The notes: generated by a model from the sequence alone, not told the origin. 58,946 nt of DNA from an uncultured Lachnospiraceae bacterium (GCA_947589095.1 CANQBX010000018.1:1-58946), one strand, 5' to 3'; positions 17,592 to 26,532 are shown, numbered from the stretch's first letter. A program made the numbers and translations.

Positions 17592-19718
17592 TCACATTTT
17601 CTTCATATTGATATATTTCTGCGGCGTCACACCCACATATTTCACAAAGACTCTCCGGAACGTAGACTCATTCTCATAGCCGCACTGCCGGGCCACACGG
17701 ATCATATCGTAATCCCCGCCGTCAATGTACTTTTTCGCCGCCTCCACCCGCAACAGCTGCAGGTAATCCACGAAATTCATATTGACGGTCTCCTTAAAGA
17801 TCTTGGACACCATCGGCCTGGAGATGCCGAAGTGGTCGGCAATCTCCTGCTGCGACAGGGAAGACGACGAGAAATGTTCCTCCACGTAGCGGACCAGCCG
17901 TCCTCCGACGGTGACAAAACGGTTGCGGCTGTGATAGGCCTCCTCGATCTCCTGAAGGCGCAGCATCACCAGGCTCCACAGGCCCTCAAGGTCGCCCGCG
18001 TCGATGAGCCTCTGGCATTCCGATATGCTTCCTTTCCACTCCAGCTCAAATTCCAGCGCGTAGCGGTACAGCGTTTCATAGATCACTCCGGTCACTTTAT
18101 ATTCCATCTCCGCGGGGATCGCTCTCCGGCAGTTCTCCTCCTTCACCTCGCGGATCACCTGCTCTACCTCCGCAAAGCTCCCGCCCCGAAGACTTTTGAT
18201 CAGTTTCAGTTCCATATCGAAGGGATAATAATAGACGGACCGGTTCTCCTCCAGCCTGTCCCCGCGCATGCTCTCTTTTACCTCCTGATAGGAACGGTGG
18301 ATCCCCTTAAAGCCCTCATGGACGCCTCCGGCAAAAAGGCGCATCTCCGAAGCCACGGACCATTCGCCCGCCGTCTTTCTGACCCGCTCCGTCTGCTCCG
18401 CAAGCTTCTGCTCACCGCCCTCCGCCGCCATGATCAGAAGCATGCAGCCCTCCATAGAGGAGGTCAGGACGATGATCCCCTCGCGGTAGCATTCCACCTG
18501 CAGCTTCAGCACATACTCCGCAAATTCCTTATACTCCCCGCTGTCAGGCCGGATGCCCGAAAAAGCCATGACCTGATAGCTCATATCCTGCTTCAGTTCC
18601 GTATGGAATTTCTGGACGTATTCGTCCACATTTTCCTCATCAAAGGTGCCGTTTAAGAGGCTTGCGTAAAAGCTGTCCTGGCCGAGCCGGTAATATTGGT
18701 TCGCCAGCTCCTCCATGCCTTCCTTCTGGTTCCGCATGCTGACGAACACATTTTCCACCTCCCGCAGTCCCCAGAACTGCTCCCGGACATTCATGCCCAG
18801 CCGCTTCATGAGAACGGCGACGGGCCTGTAGGTAAGCCGGCACAGCAGATACGCCAGAAATACCACGGCGGCGGCGTACAAAATAAGCCCCAGCACGACG
18901 ATGCTCAAATTCTGGAATAACTCCTGATTCGGACTCATCCGGACGGAAAACAGATAGCTCCACTGATACAGGGAAGAGGGAATCGCAATATCCAGCAGAT
19001 CTCCCTCCGGCGCGTCCTCCCTCTCATAGGCGTAGATCACCTGGTCGTCCTGACAGATCTGAAACTTCCGGGAATATACCAGATTGGAGCCGATAAATTT
19101 ATCGAACTGCTTCGCGTCCACCAGCACGAAGAGGATCATCCTGGACGCGGTGCCATAGTCGATCTGCCGCAGAATGCAGAAATCCCAGTTGTCCTCTTCC
19201 CCGCTTCTGGGCGAAAGCAGCACCTGGGAACCGTAATTATCCTTAAGCTGCTCCTGAATCGTCCCGAGAAACTCCGGATCCAGCCCGACCCACCGAAAAT
19301 AATTATTTATACGGCGGAAATCCACCCGGTCCACGGCCAGATCTCTTCTTGGAAGCAGAATGGCCGTAGACCGGGCGATCCGCAAAACATCATTAAAGAC
19401 CCCCAGCTCCTTATGGATTTCTTTCCTGTCAAAATAATCCAGCTTTGAATTCAGGATATCCGATTCCGAAGACAGATACGGAGACCATCTGGCGGAATCA
19501 ATATACGTGGCCACCATCTCTATGGTGCTGAACCGATCGTCGATCGACTGCGCCATCAGCTGGGCCGACGCCTGCGCTTCTTTAAATTCTTTCTCCCTTC
19601 TCTGCGCCGTCTCCTGGTACCCAAAGACCAGACACAGAACCAGCAGGAGAACTGCGAAGACAGACATGTAGATCAGGAATGTGTTTCGGAAGAACCGATC
19701 CTTAAAATAGTTCAGCAT
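17592..19718 (-). CDS. Membrane-anchored AraC-family transcriptional regulator (YesS/YtdP-like)
   Basis: Start at ATG 19718 (GAAGGGTGATC upstream); a GTG two codons earlier is possible. About 708 aa. An N-terminal membrane helix (FLIYMSVFAVLLLVLCLVF) is followed by a ~240-residue extracellular-type sensor region and a second membrane helix (IVVLGLILYAAAVVFLAYLL). A long linker leads to a C-terminal AraC double helix-turn-helix: LSQQEIADHFGISRPMVSKIF, then ARQCGYENESTFRRVFVKYV and GVTPQKYI. This is the layout of the YesS/YtdP group, which sense a surface ligand and directly control sugar-transporter operons. It sits between the binding-protein gene and the catabolic genes, so it probably activates this same cluster. 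A direct-repeat operator candidate occurs at the cluster promoter (23844-23872). Confidence 0.9.
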   Translation of the reverse strand: MLNYFKDRFFRNTFLIYMSVFAVLLLVLCLVFGYQETAQRREKEFKEAQASAQLMAQSIDDRFSTIEMVATYIDSARWSPYLSSESDILNSKLDYFDRKEIHKELGVFNDVLRIARSTAILLPRRDLAVDRVDFRRINNYFRWVGLDPEFLGTIQEQLKDNYGSQVLLSPRSGEEDNWDFCILRQIDYGTASRMILFVLVDAKQFDKFIGSNLVYSRKFQICQDDQVIYAYEREDAPEGDLLDIAIPSSLYQWSYLFSVRMSPNQELFQNLSIVVLGLILYAAAVVFLAYLLCRLTYRPVAVLMKRLGMNVREQFWGLREVENVFVSMRNQKEGMEELANQYYRLGQDSFYASLLNGTFDEENVDEYVQKFHTELKQDMSYQVMAFSGIRPDSGEYKEFAEYVLKLQVECYREGIIVLTSSMEGCMLLIMAAEGGEQKLAEQTERVRKTAGEWSVASEMRLFAGGVHEGFKGIHRSYQEVKESMRGDRLEENRSVYYYPFDMELKLIKSLRGGSFAEVEQVIREVKEENCRRAIPAEMEYKVTGVIYETLYRYALEFELEWKGSISECQRLIDAGDLEGLWSLVMLRLQEIEEAYHSRNRFVTVGGRLVRYVEEHFSSSSLSQQEIADHFGISRPMVSKIFKETVNMNFVDYLQLLRVEAAKKYIDGGDYDMIRVARQCGYENESTFRRVFVKYVGVTPQKYINMKKM

Positions 19719-19767
19719 GATCACCCTTCGCTTTCATCTGTTCTTTCGTTTTATCACGTTTCCGGCG

Positions 19768-19802
19768 CGTCCCGGCCGGCGCGCATTCCGCCGGCCGGGA
19801 CG
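19768..19802. terminator. Perfect 13-bp hairpin after the solute-binding-protein gene
   Basis: CGTCCCGGCCGGC (19768-19780) pairs with GCCGGCCGGGACG (19790-19802), loop GCGCATTCC. It lies 34 bp after the binding-protein stop and 50 bp before the AraC regulator start. The minus-strand side lacks a U-run, so it may stabilise the 3' end of the abundant transporter mRNA rather than fully terminate. Confidence 0.55.
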
Positions 19803-19835
19803 TTCTTTCCACTGCCGCCTGATTGAAACTGCCTT

Positions 19836-21551
19836 CTATTCTTTCGTGCGGTCATAGCGGGCCTGACAGATTTCGATCAGTTCATCCAGGCCCAGAGCCT
19901 TCATATCCGCGATATAACTGTCCCAGTCGTCCATCGACTGCTGACCCATGATCAGCTTCGTCAGAAGCTCCGAAGAGTAGGTATCCAGATCTGCTCTGAT
20001 ATCGCTGCTTCTCTGGGTCTCTTCCTCGGTAGCCACAGACAGCCTGTCCGATCCGTAAATATAAGTCAGACCATAAGAATCGTAATTTTCATACAGGTCT
20101 CGGCACGAAGCTGCCTTACTTGTCCAGCCCTGCTCTACGCGGGTCTCCACCTCGGCTTTCAGATCCTCTGTCTCAAATCTTCTCGGCAGGATCCCGTTAT
20201 TCGTCCAAAGAGCCGGAAGCACAGACATGAGCTGCACTTCGCTGATATCGCTGTCTTCTATCCTCACTTTCTTTCCGTCTACCATCTCAAAGGTATATCC
20301 CTCGATCCCGTACTCGGTCAGCAGGACATACTCGTCGCTGGTGAGATAATCCAGAAGTCTTCCGACCGCCTCCTGGTTCGCCTGCGTCGTAAACGCCATC
20401 TGATAATTCGCGGTTTTCTGGATGCCGTCCGTAATCGAGACGACCGGCTTGATGCCATTTCCCGGATCGCAGGAGATACCCATATATTCACAGGGGGCGG
20501 CTCCCTCGGGTATCTGTACGGTCGGCTCCTCCCAAGTCCCTAACCACCAGGAAAGGAACATGGACAGACGGTTCTCGACCTTCACCGGAGTGCCGGACTC
20601 CGCCATGTCCAAAAGGCCGGCGTCATACAGACGTTTCATAAACAGGATGTAATCTTTCACTCCGTCCTGGTACCACGGAGAAGTCACTACGTCGGAGCCA
20701 AAATCCGTAAAGCATACCAGATCGGTACCCAAACCGAAGAACTGCGCGATACCGTTGTAAAAGCTGCCCAGACTGGCTCTGGCGACTTCGTCAGCTACGC
20801 CGTTTCCGTTCGCGTCCTGGGTCTGGAAAGCCAGCAGAGTGTCATACAGCTCATCCGTTGTCTTCGGCACCGGCAGGTTCAGCTTGTCCAGCCAGTCCTT
20901 GCGGATCATCGCGCCTGTAGCGCTTCCCGCTATCCGGCCTTCATATTCGCTGACCGCCGTGGGAGAGAGCCAGTACAGGTTTCCATCTTCCATCCTGTCG
21001 CGGAGCATGACCGAGCCGTAGCCTTTGGTATAGTATTCCTTCGTAGATTCCTGGGAATAGTTTTCCCAGATCTGATTGACCGGGGCCAGGATACCCTGTT
21101 TGACCAGATTCCGTCTCGTCATGGAATCCACTCCCTGAAGATTGAGCATATCGCAGTTCAGGCCCGCTGCGATCTGTGTCTGTACCACCGTCGTATACTG
21201 ATCCGCGGCGATCAGATCCAGTTCCAGCACGATTCCTTTTTCCAGAAGATCCGAAGTCAGACGCTGCCACATCTTGCTGTCGCCGTTCACCCAGTCCGAC
21301 AGATAGACGACTCTGCCGTCCGTATCCGTACCCGAACCGTCCACGCCTAAAATCCGAATGACATCCGGCTCTTTCGGCTCCGCCTGCGTGGTCGTCTCCG
21401 CGGCCGCCTCTTCCTGCGCTGCCGCCGCAGTCGTGGATGCCGCCGTGGTCTGGGCCGTCGTAGTCTTCGCGCTCTCCCCGGAACCGCAGGCCGCCAGCCC
21501 CATTGTCATTGCCGCCGCCAGTATAACAGCCAAAACTTTTTCTTTTTTCAT
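19836..21551 (-). CDS. ABC transporter extracellular solute-binding lipoprotein (carbohydrate type)
   Basis: Start at 21551, supported by AGGAGGGGACATC directly upstream; it gives a lipoprotein signal MKKEKVLAVILAAAMTMGLAACG with a lipobox LAAC. Total 571 aa, long for a substrate-binding protein but usual for the LplA/LipO-like group paired with LplB and LplC permeases. A Thr/Ala/Glu-rich tether follows the lipid-anchored Cys. The protein would sit on the outer face of the membrane and hand a sugar (probably an oligosaccharide) to the two permeases encoded just upstream. No ATPase gene is present in the cluster, so it probably shares a multitask MsmK-type ATPase encoded elsewhere. Substrate not determinable from sequence. 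Confidence 0.92.
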   Translation of the reverse strand: MKKEKVLAVILAAAMTMGLAACGSGESAKTTTAQTTAASTTAAAAQEEAAAETTTQAEPKEPDVIRILGVDGSGTDTDGRVVYLSDWVNGDSKMWQRLTSDLLEKGIVLELDLIAADQYTTVVQTQIAAGLNCDMLNLQGVDSMTRRNLVKQGILAPVNQIWENYSQESTKEYYTKGYGSVMLRDRMEDGNLYWLSPTAVSEYEGRIAGSATGAMIRKDWLDKLNLPVPKTTDELYDTLLAFQTQDANGNGVADEVARASLGSFYNGIAQFFGLGTDLVCFTDFGSDVVTSPWYQDGVKDYILFMKRLYDAGLLDMAESGTPVKVENRLSMFLSWWLGTWEEPTVQIPEGAAPCEYMGISCDPGNGIKPVVSITDGIQKTANYQMAFTTQANQEAVGRLLDYLTSDEYVLLTEYGIEGYTFEMVDGKKVRIEDSDISEVQLMSVLPALWTNNGILPRRFETEDLKAEVETRVEQGWTSKAASCRDLYENYDSYGLTYIYGSDRLSVATEEETQRSSDIRADLDTYSSELLTKLIMGQQSMDDWDSYIADMKALGLDELIEICQARYDRTKE

Positions 21552-21629
21552 GATGTCCCCTCCTGTAATTTTAATCATATATTTTTTTCTCATAAATGAC
21601 CAGACATAATCTTTCATAAATCATCATTT

Positions 21630-22529
21630 TTATTCTTTCAGAGATCCCAAAACCATTCCCTTTACAAAATACCGCTGAAAGAACGGGTACGCCGCCAGAA
21701 CCGGAAGCGATGTAAATATGATCATCGCATACTGAAGCTGCGCGTTAGAAAGCGCTTTTGCTGCCGCCTCCTTGGCCGCCGCCTGATCCATGACCTGCGA
21801 AAGCATCTGGGATGACGACACCAGCACGCGCCTCAGATGAAGCTGCAGAGGCTGCCAGTCGGTATGCGGCAGATAGATCATCGCGTTGAACCAGCTGTTC
21901 CAGGTCCCGACGATGGTATACACCGCGATCACCGCGAAGATTGGTTTGCCTAAAGGCAAAAACACATTGGTCAGCACCTGCAGAATGCCCGCGCCGTCGA
22001 TCTTGGCCGCGTCCACCAGCGAATCCGGAATTGTCCGGAAAAACGACCGGACCAGAATAATATCCCATATGGAAAACGCCGCCGGTATGATCTGGGACAG
22101 CGGGCTGTCATAAAGGCCCAGCTTCATGATCAGCAAAAAATGCGGGATCATTCCTCCCGAAAAATACATCGGGACCAGCAAAAACATCGTAAGAAACTTC
22201 CTGCCGATCAGATTCTTATAACTCAGCCCGTAAGCCACCAGCGTACAGGTCGTCACCACCAGTACCGTGTTAGACACAACATACAGAAATGTATTGGCGT
22301 AGGCCCTCCACATCTTTGCGTCCTTCACCAGAATCTCGTAGGCTACCGAATTAAATCCCTTCGGCCAGGTATATACCTTCATGGTAGCCGCGAACTGCGG
22401 TTCGCTCAGCGACAGAATCAGCACATAATACATCGGATAAAACGTGATAAACGCCACCGCTCCTGCCGCTATGTATAAAAGTACAGTGATCGCAGGATTT
22501 CCCTCGCGGATCTTATTTTTCTTTTTCAT
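21630..22529 (-). CDS. ABC transporter permease, LplC/YtcP-like (carbohydrate uptake)
   Basis: Start at ATG 22529 with AGGGGG 7 bp upstream; a TTG two codons before is the alternative. About 299 aa with six predicted membrane helices. The cytoplasmic EAA-type loop reads IPDSLVDAAKIDGAG, followed by IFLPLGKP-like sequence (VFLPLGKPIFAVIA), the site that docks the ATPase. The C-terminal AYPFFQRYFVKGMVLGSLKE is the usual end of LplC-type permeases. It pairs with the permease encoded 16 bp upstream and the binding protein encoded ~80 bp downstream, forming one sugar importer. Confidence 0.94.
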   Translation of the reverse strand: MKKKNKIREGNPAITVLLYIAAGAVAFITFYPMYYVLILSLSEPQFAATMKVYTWPKGFNSVAYEILVKDAKMWRAYANTFLYVVSNTVLVVTTCTLVAYGLSYKNLIGRKFLTMFLLVPMYFSGGMIPHFLLIMKLGLYDSPLSQIIPAAFSIWDIILVRSFFRTIPDSLVDAAKIDGAGILQVLTNVFLPLGKPIFAVIAVYTIVGTWNSWFNAMIYLPHTDWQPLQLHLRRVLVSSSQMLSQVMDQAAAKEAAAKALSNAQLQYAMIIFTSLPVLAAYPFFQRYFVKGMVLGSLKE

Positions 22530-22545
22530 CTCCAACCCCCTGTAC

Positions 22546-23505
22546 CTACCATAATCCTACGTCCGCCAGCTTGTTGCTGACTTTATTCGCCAGATATGTA
22601 AGCGCGAACGCGATGACCGAAGTGAACACTCCCGCGGCCGTCGTATAACTGTACTTTCCCTCCAGAATCCCCAGCCGGTATGTATATGTCCCGATAACGT
22701 CGGCCACATCGTAAGTCGCCGGCGTGTAATAAAGAAGAATAAAATTCGAGTTCACCGACAGGATGGAACCTACCGTCGTAATCAGCTTGATCGCGATCAC
22801 CGCCTTGATTCCCGGCAGCGTAATGTGCCACGCCTGCTGCCAGCGGTTGGCTCCGTCCAGCTTGGCGGCCTCGTAGAGTCCCGGATCGATGGACGATATG
22901 ACGGAACAGTACAATATGCTCCCAAAGCCAAAGCTTTTCCATACATTGGTAAATGTATAGATCCAGGGAAACGCCGCCGAATTGACGCGCCAGTTCTGTC
23001 TCGGAAATCCCAGCGCCGTCAGCATATTCGTGATCAGGCCGTTGACATCCGTAAAGGAGATCACCATGCCCGCTACGACGACCGTAGAGATAAAATAGGG
23101 CATATAGCTGGCCGTCTGTACGAACTTCTTGAAGCGGAGATGCCGGATCTGATCCAGCAAAAGCGCAAACAGGATCGGAGCGGTAAAGCCGAAAATCAAT
23201 TCCAGAATACTCAGCGTCACCGTATTTTTCAGCAGTCTCTGGAAATAATGTCCCCCGATAAACTGCTTAAACCACTTAAGTCCCACCCATTTTACATCGC
23301 TTCCCCAAAATGCCGCTCCCGGCACATAATCCTGGAACGCGATGATCACTCCGTACATCGGAAGATAGCAAAACGTAAAGATCAGCAAGAGCGTCGGCAG
23401 CATCAGCGCGTATACCTGCAGATTTTCCTTTACGATCCCTCTGCCGTATTTTTTCTTCTTTATCACCTCCGTTTCTCCGTTCCCAGTTTTTTTCCTGTGA
23501 AGCAT
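22546..23505 (-). CDS. ABC transporter permease, LplB/UgpA-like (carbohydrate uptake)
   Basis: 319 aa; AAGGAGG lies 8 bp before the ATG at 23505. A basic N-terminal stretch is followed by six membrane helices (first: VYALMLPTLLLIFTFCYLPM). LplB hallmarks are YLPMYGVIIAFQDYVPG near residue 48 and an EAA loop IDPGLYEAAKLDGANRWQ contacting the ATP-binding subunit. It ends in the family's typical ANKVSNKLADVGLW. It is the first large gene of the sugar cluster and is probably transcribed from the promoter near 23810-23839. Confidence 0.94.
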   Translation of the reverse strand: MLHRKKTGNGETEVIKKKKYGRGIVKENLQVYALMLPTLLLIFTFCYLPMYGVIIAFQDYVPGAAFWGSDVKWVGLKWFKQFIGGHYFQRLLKNTVTLSILELIFGFTAPILFALLLDQIRHLRFKKFVQTASYMPYFISTVVVAGMVISFTDVNGLITNMLTALGFPRQNWRVNSAAFPWIYTFTNVWKSFGFGSILYCSVISSIDPGLYEAAKLDGANRWQQAWHITLPGIKAVIAIKLITTVGSILSVNSNFILLYYTPATYDVADVIGTYTYRLGILEGKYSYTTAAGVFTSVIAFALTYLANKVSNKLADVGLW

Positions 23506-23592
23506 TGAGAATACCTCCTTTCCCCAAGTTCCCCCGATTTACGCCGGGATCCGGCAGCCGCGGCGGCAGCTTTTTCGTCCGGCGAAATCCTT

Positions 23593-23712
23593 TTACTCTT
23601 TCCAGGCAAGATCGATCAGCAGAGGACAATGGCCGGACGCTCCCAGGATCTCCTTCTCTGCAAGTTCCGTAAAAACCACGTACAATCCTCTGACCAGTCT
23701 CGCCTTTACCAT
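23593..23712 (-). CDS. Possible 39-aa small protein at the head of the sugar transport operon
   Basis: A 39-codon frame (MVKARLVRGLYVV..., ending DLAWKE) begins 9 bp after a strong AAAGGAGG. It ends 88 bp before the LplB-like permease. An alternative ATG 4 bp earlier opens a different 146-codon frame that runs into the permease gene and looks like a shadow. The small product has alternating hydrophobic and charged residues but no clear signal or membrane helix. It may be a real small protein, a leader peptide, or the tail of a lost gene. Confidence 0.3.
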   Translation of the reverse strand: MVKARLVRGLYVVFTELAEKEILGASGHCPLLIDLAWKE

Positions 23713-23809
23713 CCATTTGCCCCTCCTTTCTGCCCTTGCAACCACGGCCCGATATAACCGGTCTGTTTCAATGCAATCAGATATATCTGTGCTTCATCGC
23801 GATAAATTC

Positions 23810-23839
23810 AGTATATAATCCGGCAATCTGCATTTTCAA
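23810..23839 (-). promoter_or_regulatory. Sigma-A-type promoter of the sugar uptake operon
   Basis: On the minus strand TTGAAA (23834-23839) and TATACT (23810-23815) are separated by 18 bp. The predicted start lies ~95 bp before the 39-codon ORF and ~300 bp before the LplB-like permease. The region 23713-24052 otherwise shows no gene; it holds this promoter, the repeats at 23844-23872 and the 41-bp hairpin repeat of the feoB 3' side. Confidence 0.65.
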
Positions 23840-23843
23840 CTGA

Positions 23844-23872
23844 CAAAATGTTCTGTGAGCGTCAAAATGTTC
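23844..23872 (-). promoter_or_regulatory. Direct-repeat operator candidate for the AraC-family regulator
   Basis: GAACATTTTG occurs twice in the same orientation on the minus strand (23863-23872 and 23844-23853), 19 bp apart, about two helical turns. The promoter-proximal copy is 4 bp upstream of the -35 box. AraC-family activators typically bind paired direct half-sites adjoining or overlapping the -35, and such a regulator is encoded in this cluster, so it is the likely partner. Confidence 0.5.
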
Positions 23873-23965
23873 ATATTCGCGTGAAAAGACTGCCATTTTT
23901 TATCAATCATGACTATTTTGTTCTGAATATCGGTTCGCCGGTGCCTGCTCCGGCTCCGGACGGGG

Positions 23966-24006
23966 CACGCCAAAGACCGGCGGAACGGTTCTTCACCGCC
24001 CGCCGG
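23966..24006. repeat. 41-bp hairpin repeat, copy 2 (behind feoB)
   Basis: Identical over 41 bp to 14515-14555, including GCGG/CCGC arms. It is 47 bp beyond the feoB stop, in the same orientation relative to the upstream gene as copy 1. The outer arm diverges after the shared block (CGCCGGCCTCC here), so the 12-bp outer stem of copy 1 is not fully kept. Confidence 0.85.
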
Positions 24007-24052
24007 CCTCCGGCACATGTAAGGTATTCACTATGGCAAGTATAAGAAAATG

Positions 24053-26101
24053 TCAGAACAGAAGGTTCCCGATCAGATTGATCAGAAGCGCCACCACATA
24101 CGCGGTGCACATCTGGAACGCGACCGCCCGCAGGGTCCATTTCCAGGAACCCATCTCGCGCCGGATCGCGCCGACCGCTGCGAAGCACGGCATGCACAGC
24201 AGGTTGAAAGCCATGTAGGAGTAAGCGCTCACCTTGGTAAATACTTCGCTGATCGCGGGAAGCGCCTCCTCGCCGGCCATGACGGCCTCCACGACCTCGT
24301 CGCTGACGCCGCCGAACAGCTGTCCGAAGGTAGCGACGATATTTTCCTTGGCGATCCAGCCGGTGACGACGCCCACGCTGGCTCTCCAGTCGGCCCAGCC
24401 AAGCGGAGCGAAGATCCATTTGATCGCGTTGCCGAAGGCAGCCAGGAAGCTCTCCTCCATATCGCACATACCGCTCAGGTTGAAGCTTGACAGGAACCAG
24501 ATCAGCACGGTGGACGCGAAGATCACGGTACCGGCCTTGATGGCAAAGCCTTTCACCTTCTCCCAGGCGTGGATCAGGACGCTTCGGAGGGTCGGGATCC
24601 GGTACTGGGGCAGTTCCATGATGAAATTGGACGTCTCCGCCTTGAAGGCGAATTTATTTAACAGAAGCGCACCGATGATGACGACGACGATGCCCAGCAT
24701 GTAGATGGAAAATACCACCAGCGTCTGGTTGCTGTCCACGAACAGCGTGGTCGCGAACATCAGGTAGATCGGCAGCTTGGCGCCGCAGGACATGAACGGC
24801 GTGATCATCATCGTGATCTTGCGGTCCTTATCGCTCTCCAGCGTCCTGGATGCCATCAATGCGGGAACCGAGCAGCCGAAGCCCATCAGCATCGGGATGA
24901 AGGATCGGCCGCTTAAGCCGAAATGCCGGAAGATCCGGTCCATGACGAAGGCGACGCGGGCCATATAGCCGCTGTCCTCCAAAAAAGACATCAGCAGGAA
25001 CAATACAAGCACCAACGGCAGGAAACCGGCCACGGCTCCGATACCGTCCAGGCAGCTGCTGACCAGGCCCACCGCCCAATCCGAAGCGCCGATGCCTTCC
25101 ACCAGACCGACCACGGCGTCCTGCAGGATCCCCCAGACCGTCTCCACAACGCCGGCCAGCCATTGGCCGGGGCTGGGAAGTCCCGGAATGAACAGGAAGT
25201 TCTCGCTGAAGGTGCAGGCGAACAGGATATACATGATCGCCGCGAAGATCGGCAGCGCCAGGATCCGGTTGGTCAGGATCTTATCCAGCTTGTCGGATTT
25301 GGTCTCCTGGCTGCCTTTCACACTCTTTTTCACACAATCCTTCACCAGCTTCGATATGTACTGGTAGCGGCAGTCAGCGATCTTCGCCTCGGCGTCGCCG
25401 CCGGCATCTTTATTGGCCGCCTGTACCAGCGCGTCAACCGCGGATTTCTTCGCGGCCGGAACCGTGGCGGCGATAATCTCGTCGTTCTCCACCAGCTTGA
25501 TGGCCTTCCACTGGTTCTCGTCATCTCCGGCGTCGCCCAGCACGTCCGCCACCGCGTGGATCGCATCGGTCAGTCCCCGGTCGAATACCGGAAGCTGATT
25601 CGGCTTCTGCTTTCCGTTCGCCACGGCGATGGCTGCTTTCATAAGTTCATCCAGGCCCTTACCGTTTCTCGCCACGATGGGAACCACCGGCACGCCGAGG
25701 ATCTTTGAAAGCTTCGCGCAGTCAATTTTATCGCCGCGGCTTTCCACTTCGTCCATCATGTTCATGGCGACAACAGTCGGTATCCTTGTCTCTATAACCT
25801 GTAATGTCAGATAAAGGTTGCGCTCGATGCTGGTGCCGTCCACGATATTGATGACCGCGTCGGGACGCTCCTTCACGATGCAGTCCCTGGCGATGATCTC
25901 CTCCGCGGAATACGGCGACAGGGAATAGGTGCCCGGAAGATCCAGGATCGTCACGTTCTTATCTTTCCGGTAGACGCCGTCCTTCTTCTCGACGGTGACG
26001 CCGGGCCAGTTGCCGACGTGCTGTCTGGCGCCTGTGATCTCATTGAATAATGTGGTCTTGCCACAGTTTGGGTTGCCCGCGAGGGCGATGGTGATGCTCA
26101 T
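24053..26101 (-). CDS. feoB: Ferrous iron transport protein B
   Basis: 682 aa; GAGGAG lies ahead of the ATG at 26101. The N-terminal GTPase domain has G1 GNPNCGKT (8-15), a T/G2 region around HVGNWPGVTVE, G3 DLPGTYSLSPYS, and G4 MNMMDE (the usual NxxD position). A helical regulatory domain follows, then about eight or more membrane helices from near residue 290, with the family motifs GRSFIPMLMGFGCSVPA and FMSCGAKLPIY (gate/nucleoside-recognition-like repeats) and a second GWIAKENIVAT. It imports Fe(II) across the membrane under anaerobic conditions. Two feoA genes lie upstream in the same direction. The 430-bp leader before it suggests separate control of feoB. Confidence 0.97.
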   Translation of the reverse strand: MSITIALAGNPNCGKTTLFNEITGARQHVGNWPGVTVEKKDGVYRKDKNVTILDLPGTYSLSPYSAEEIIARDCIVKERPDAVINIVDGTSIERNLYLTLQVIETRIPTVVAMNMMDEVESRGDKIDCAKLSKILGVPVVPIVARNGKGLDELMKAAIAVANGKQKPNQLPVFDRGLTDAIHAVADVLGDAGDDENQWKAIKLVENDEIIAATVPAAKKSAVDALVQAANKDAGGDAEAKIADCRYQYISKLVKDCVKKSVKGSQETKSDKLDKILTNRILALPIFAAIMYILFACTFSENFLFIPGLPSPGQWLAGVVETVWGILQDAVVGLVEGIGASDWAVGLVSSCLDGIGAVAGFLPLVLVLFLLMSFLEDSGYMARVAFVMDRIFRHFGLSGRSFIPMLMGFGCSVPALMASRTLESDKDRKITMMITPFMSCGAKLPIYLMFATTLFVDSNQTLVVFSIYMLGIVVVIIGALLLNKFAFKAETSNFIMELPQYRIPTLRSVLIHAWEKVKGFAIKAGTVIFASTVLIWFLSSFNLSGMCDMEESFLAAFGNAIKWIFAPLGWADWRASVGVVTGWIAKENIVATFGQLFGGVSDEVVEAVMAGEEALPAISEVFTKVSAYSYMAFNLLCMPCFAAVGAIRREMGSWKWTLRAVAFQMCTAYVVALLINLIGNLLF

Positions 26102-26181
26102 GACTTTTCTCTCCTCTTTTTTCTGTTCTGATGTCCAAGACGCTGATGTCCGGATCGCAGCCGGCCCGGTGTCTTTCGACC

Positions 26182-26216
26182 GGGAATCCCTGCTTTCACC
26201 TGGGAATCCCTGCTTT
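26182..26216. repeat. 20-bp tandem duplication in the feoB leader
   Basis: GGGAATCCCTGCTTT occurs at 26182-26196 and 26202-26216, period 20 bp, 80-115 bp upstream of feoB. GGGAATCCC is itself nearly palindromic. It adjoins the inverted repeat at 26219-26236. Confidence 0.7.
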
Positions 26217-26218
26217 TC

Positions 26219-26325
26219 GGTTAGATTCCGCTAACCATGGGTCTTTTAAAAACCGGACACTGCTGACCGATTCTATCGTATGTTCGAGTCCGGGTTAATG
26301 GTCTTGGGGTTAGTATCAACTAACT
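26219..26325. promoter_or_regulatory. Two inverted repeats GGTTAG-N6-CTAAC upstream of feoB
   Basis: GGTTAG-ATTCCG-CTAACC spans 26219-26236 and GGTTAG-TATCAA-CTAACT spans 26308-26325, 89 bp apart. TTAG/CTAA half-sites are typical of iron-dependent DtxR/IdeR regulators, although those usually have a shorter spacer. Their place between feoA and feoB suggests an operator for a feoB-specific promoter. The rest of the gap 26102-26532 shows no supported gene. Confidence 0.4.
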
Positions 26326-26532
26326 GTCATCCCTTAAAAATGGGCAGGTTTCATACCTCCCCTCTCTCATACCTTCTATCTGAAAACTGCTCCCCCCACG
26401 AATGCCGTTCCGTCCCGCGGACACCTCTTCTCACCAGCCTCATTGTACGAACATTGCTCTCTTGCCGCACAATCACCGCCGTACAGACACTGCTCACCTT
26501 CCGCCAAACGCAGCCGCATTCGTCCGAAACGC

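Noticed and set aside
17436-18656. 406-codon plus-strand frame
   Set aside because: Antisense to the AraC regulator and GDPD genes; no ribosome-binding site.
23276-23716. 146-codon frame at the head of the sugar operon
   Set aside because: It runs across the permease start in another frame and lacks domain features; the 39-codon frame nearby fits better.
26376-26519. 47-codon Cys-containing minus-strand frame between feoA and feoB (possible FeoC-like protein)
   Set aside because: No ribosome-binding site, no helix-turn-helix, and it overlaps the likely regulatory region.
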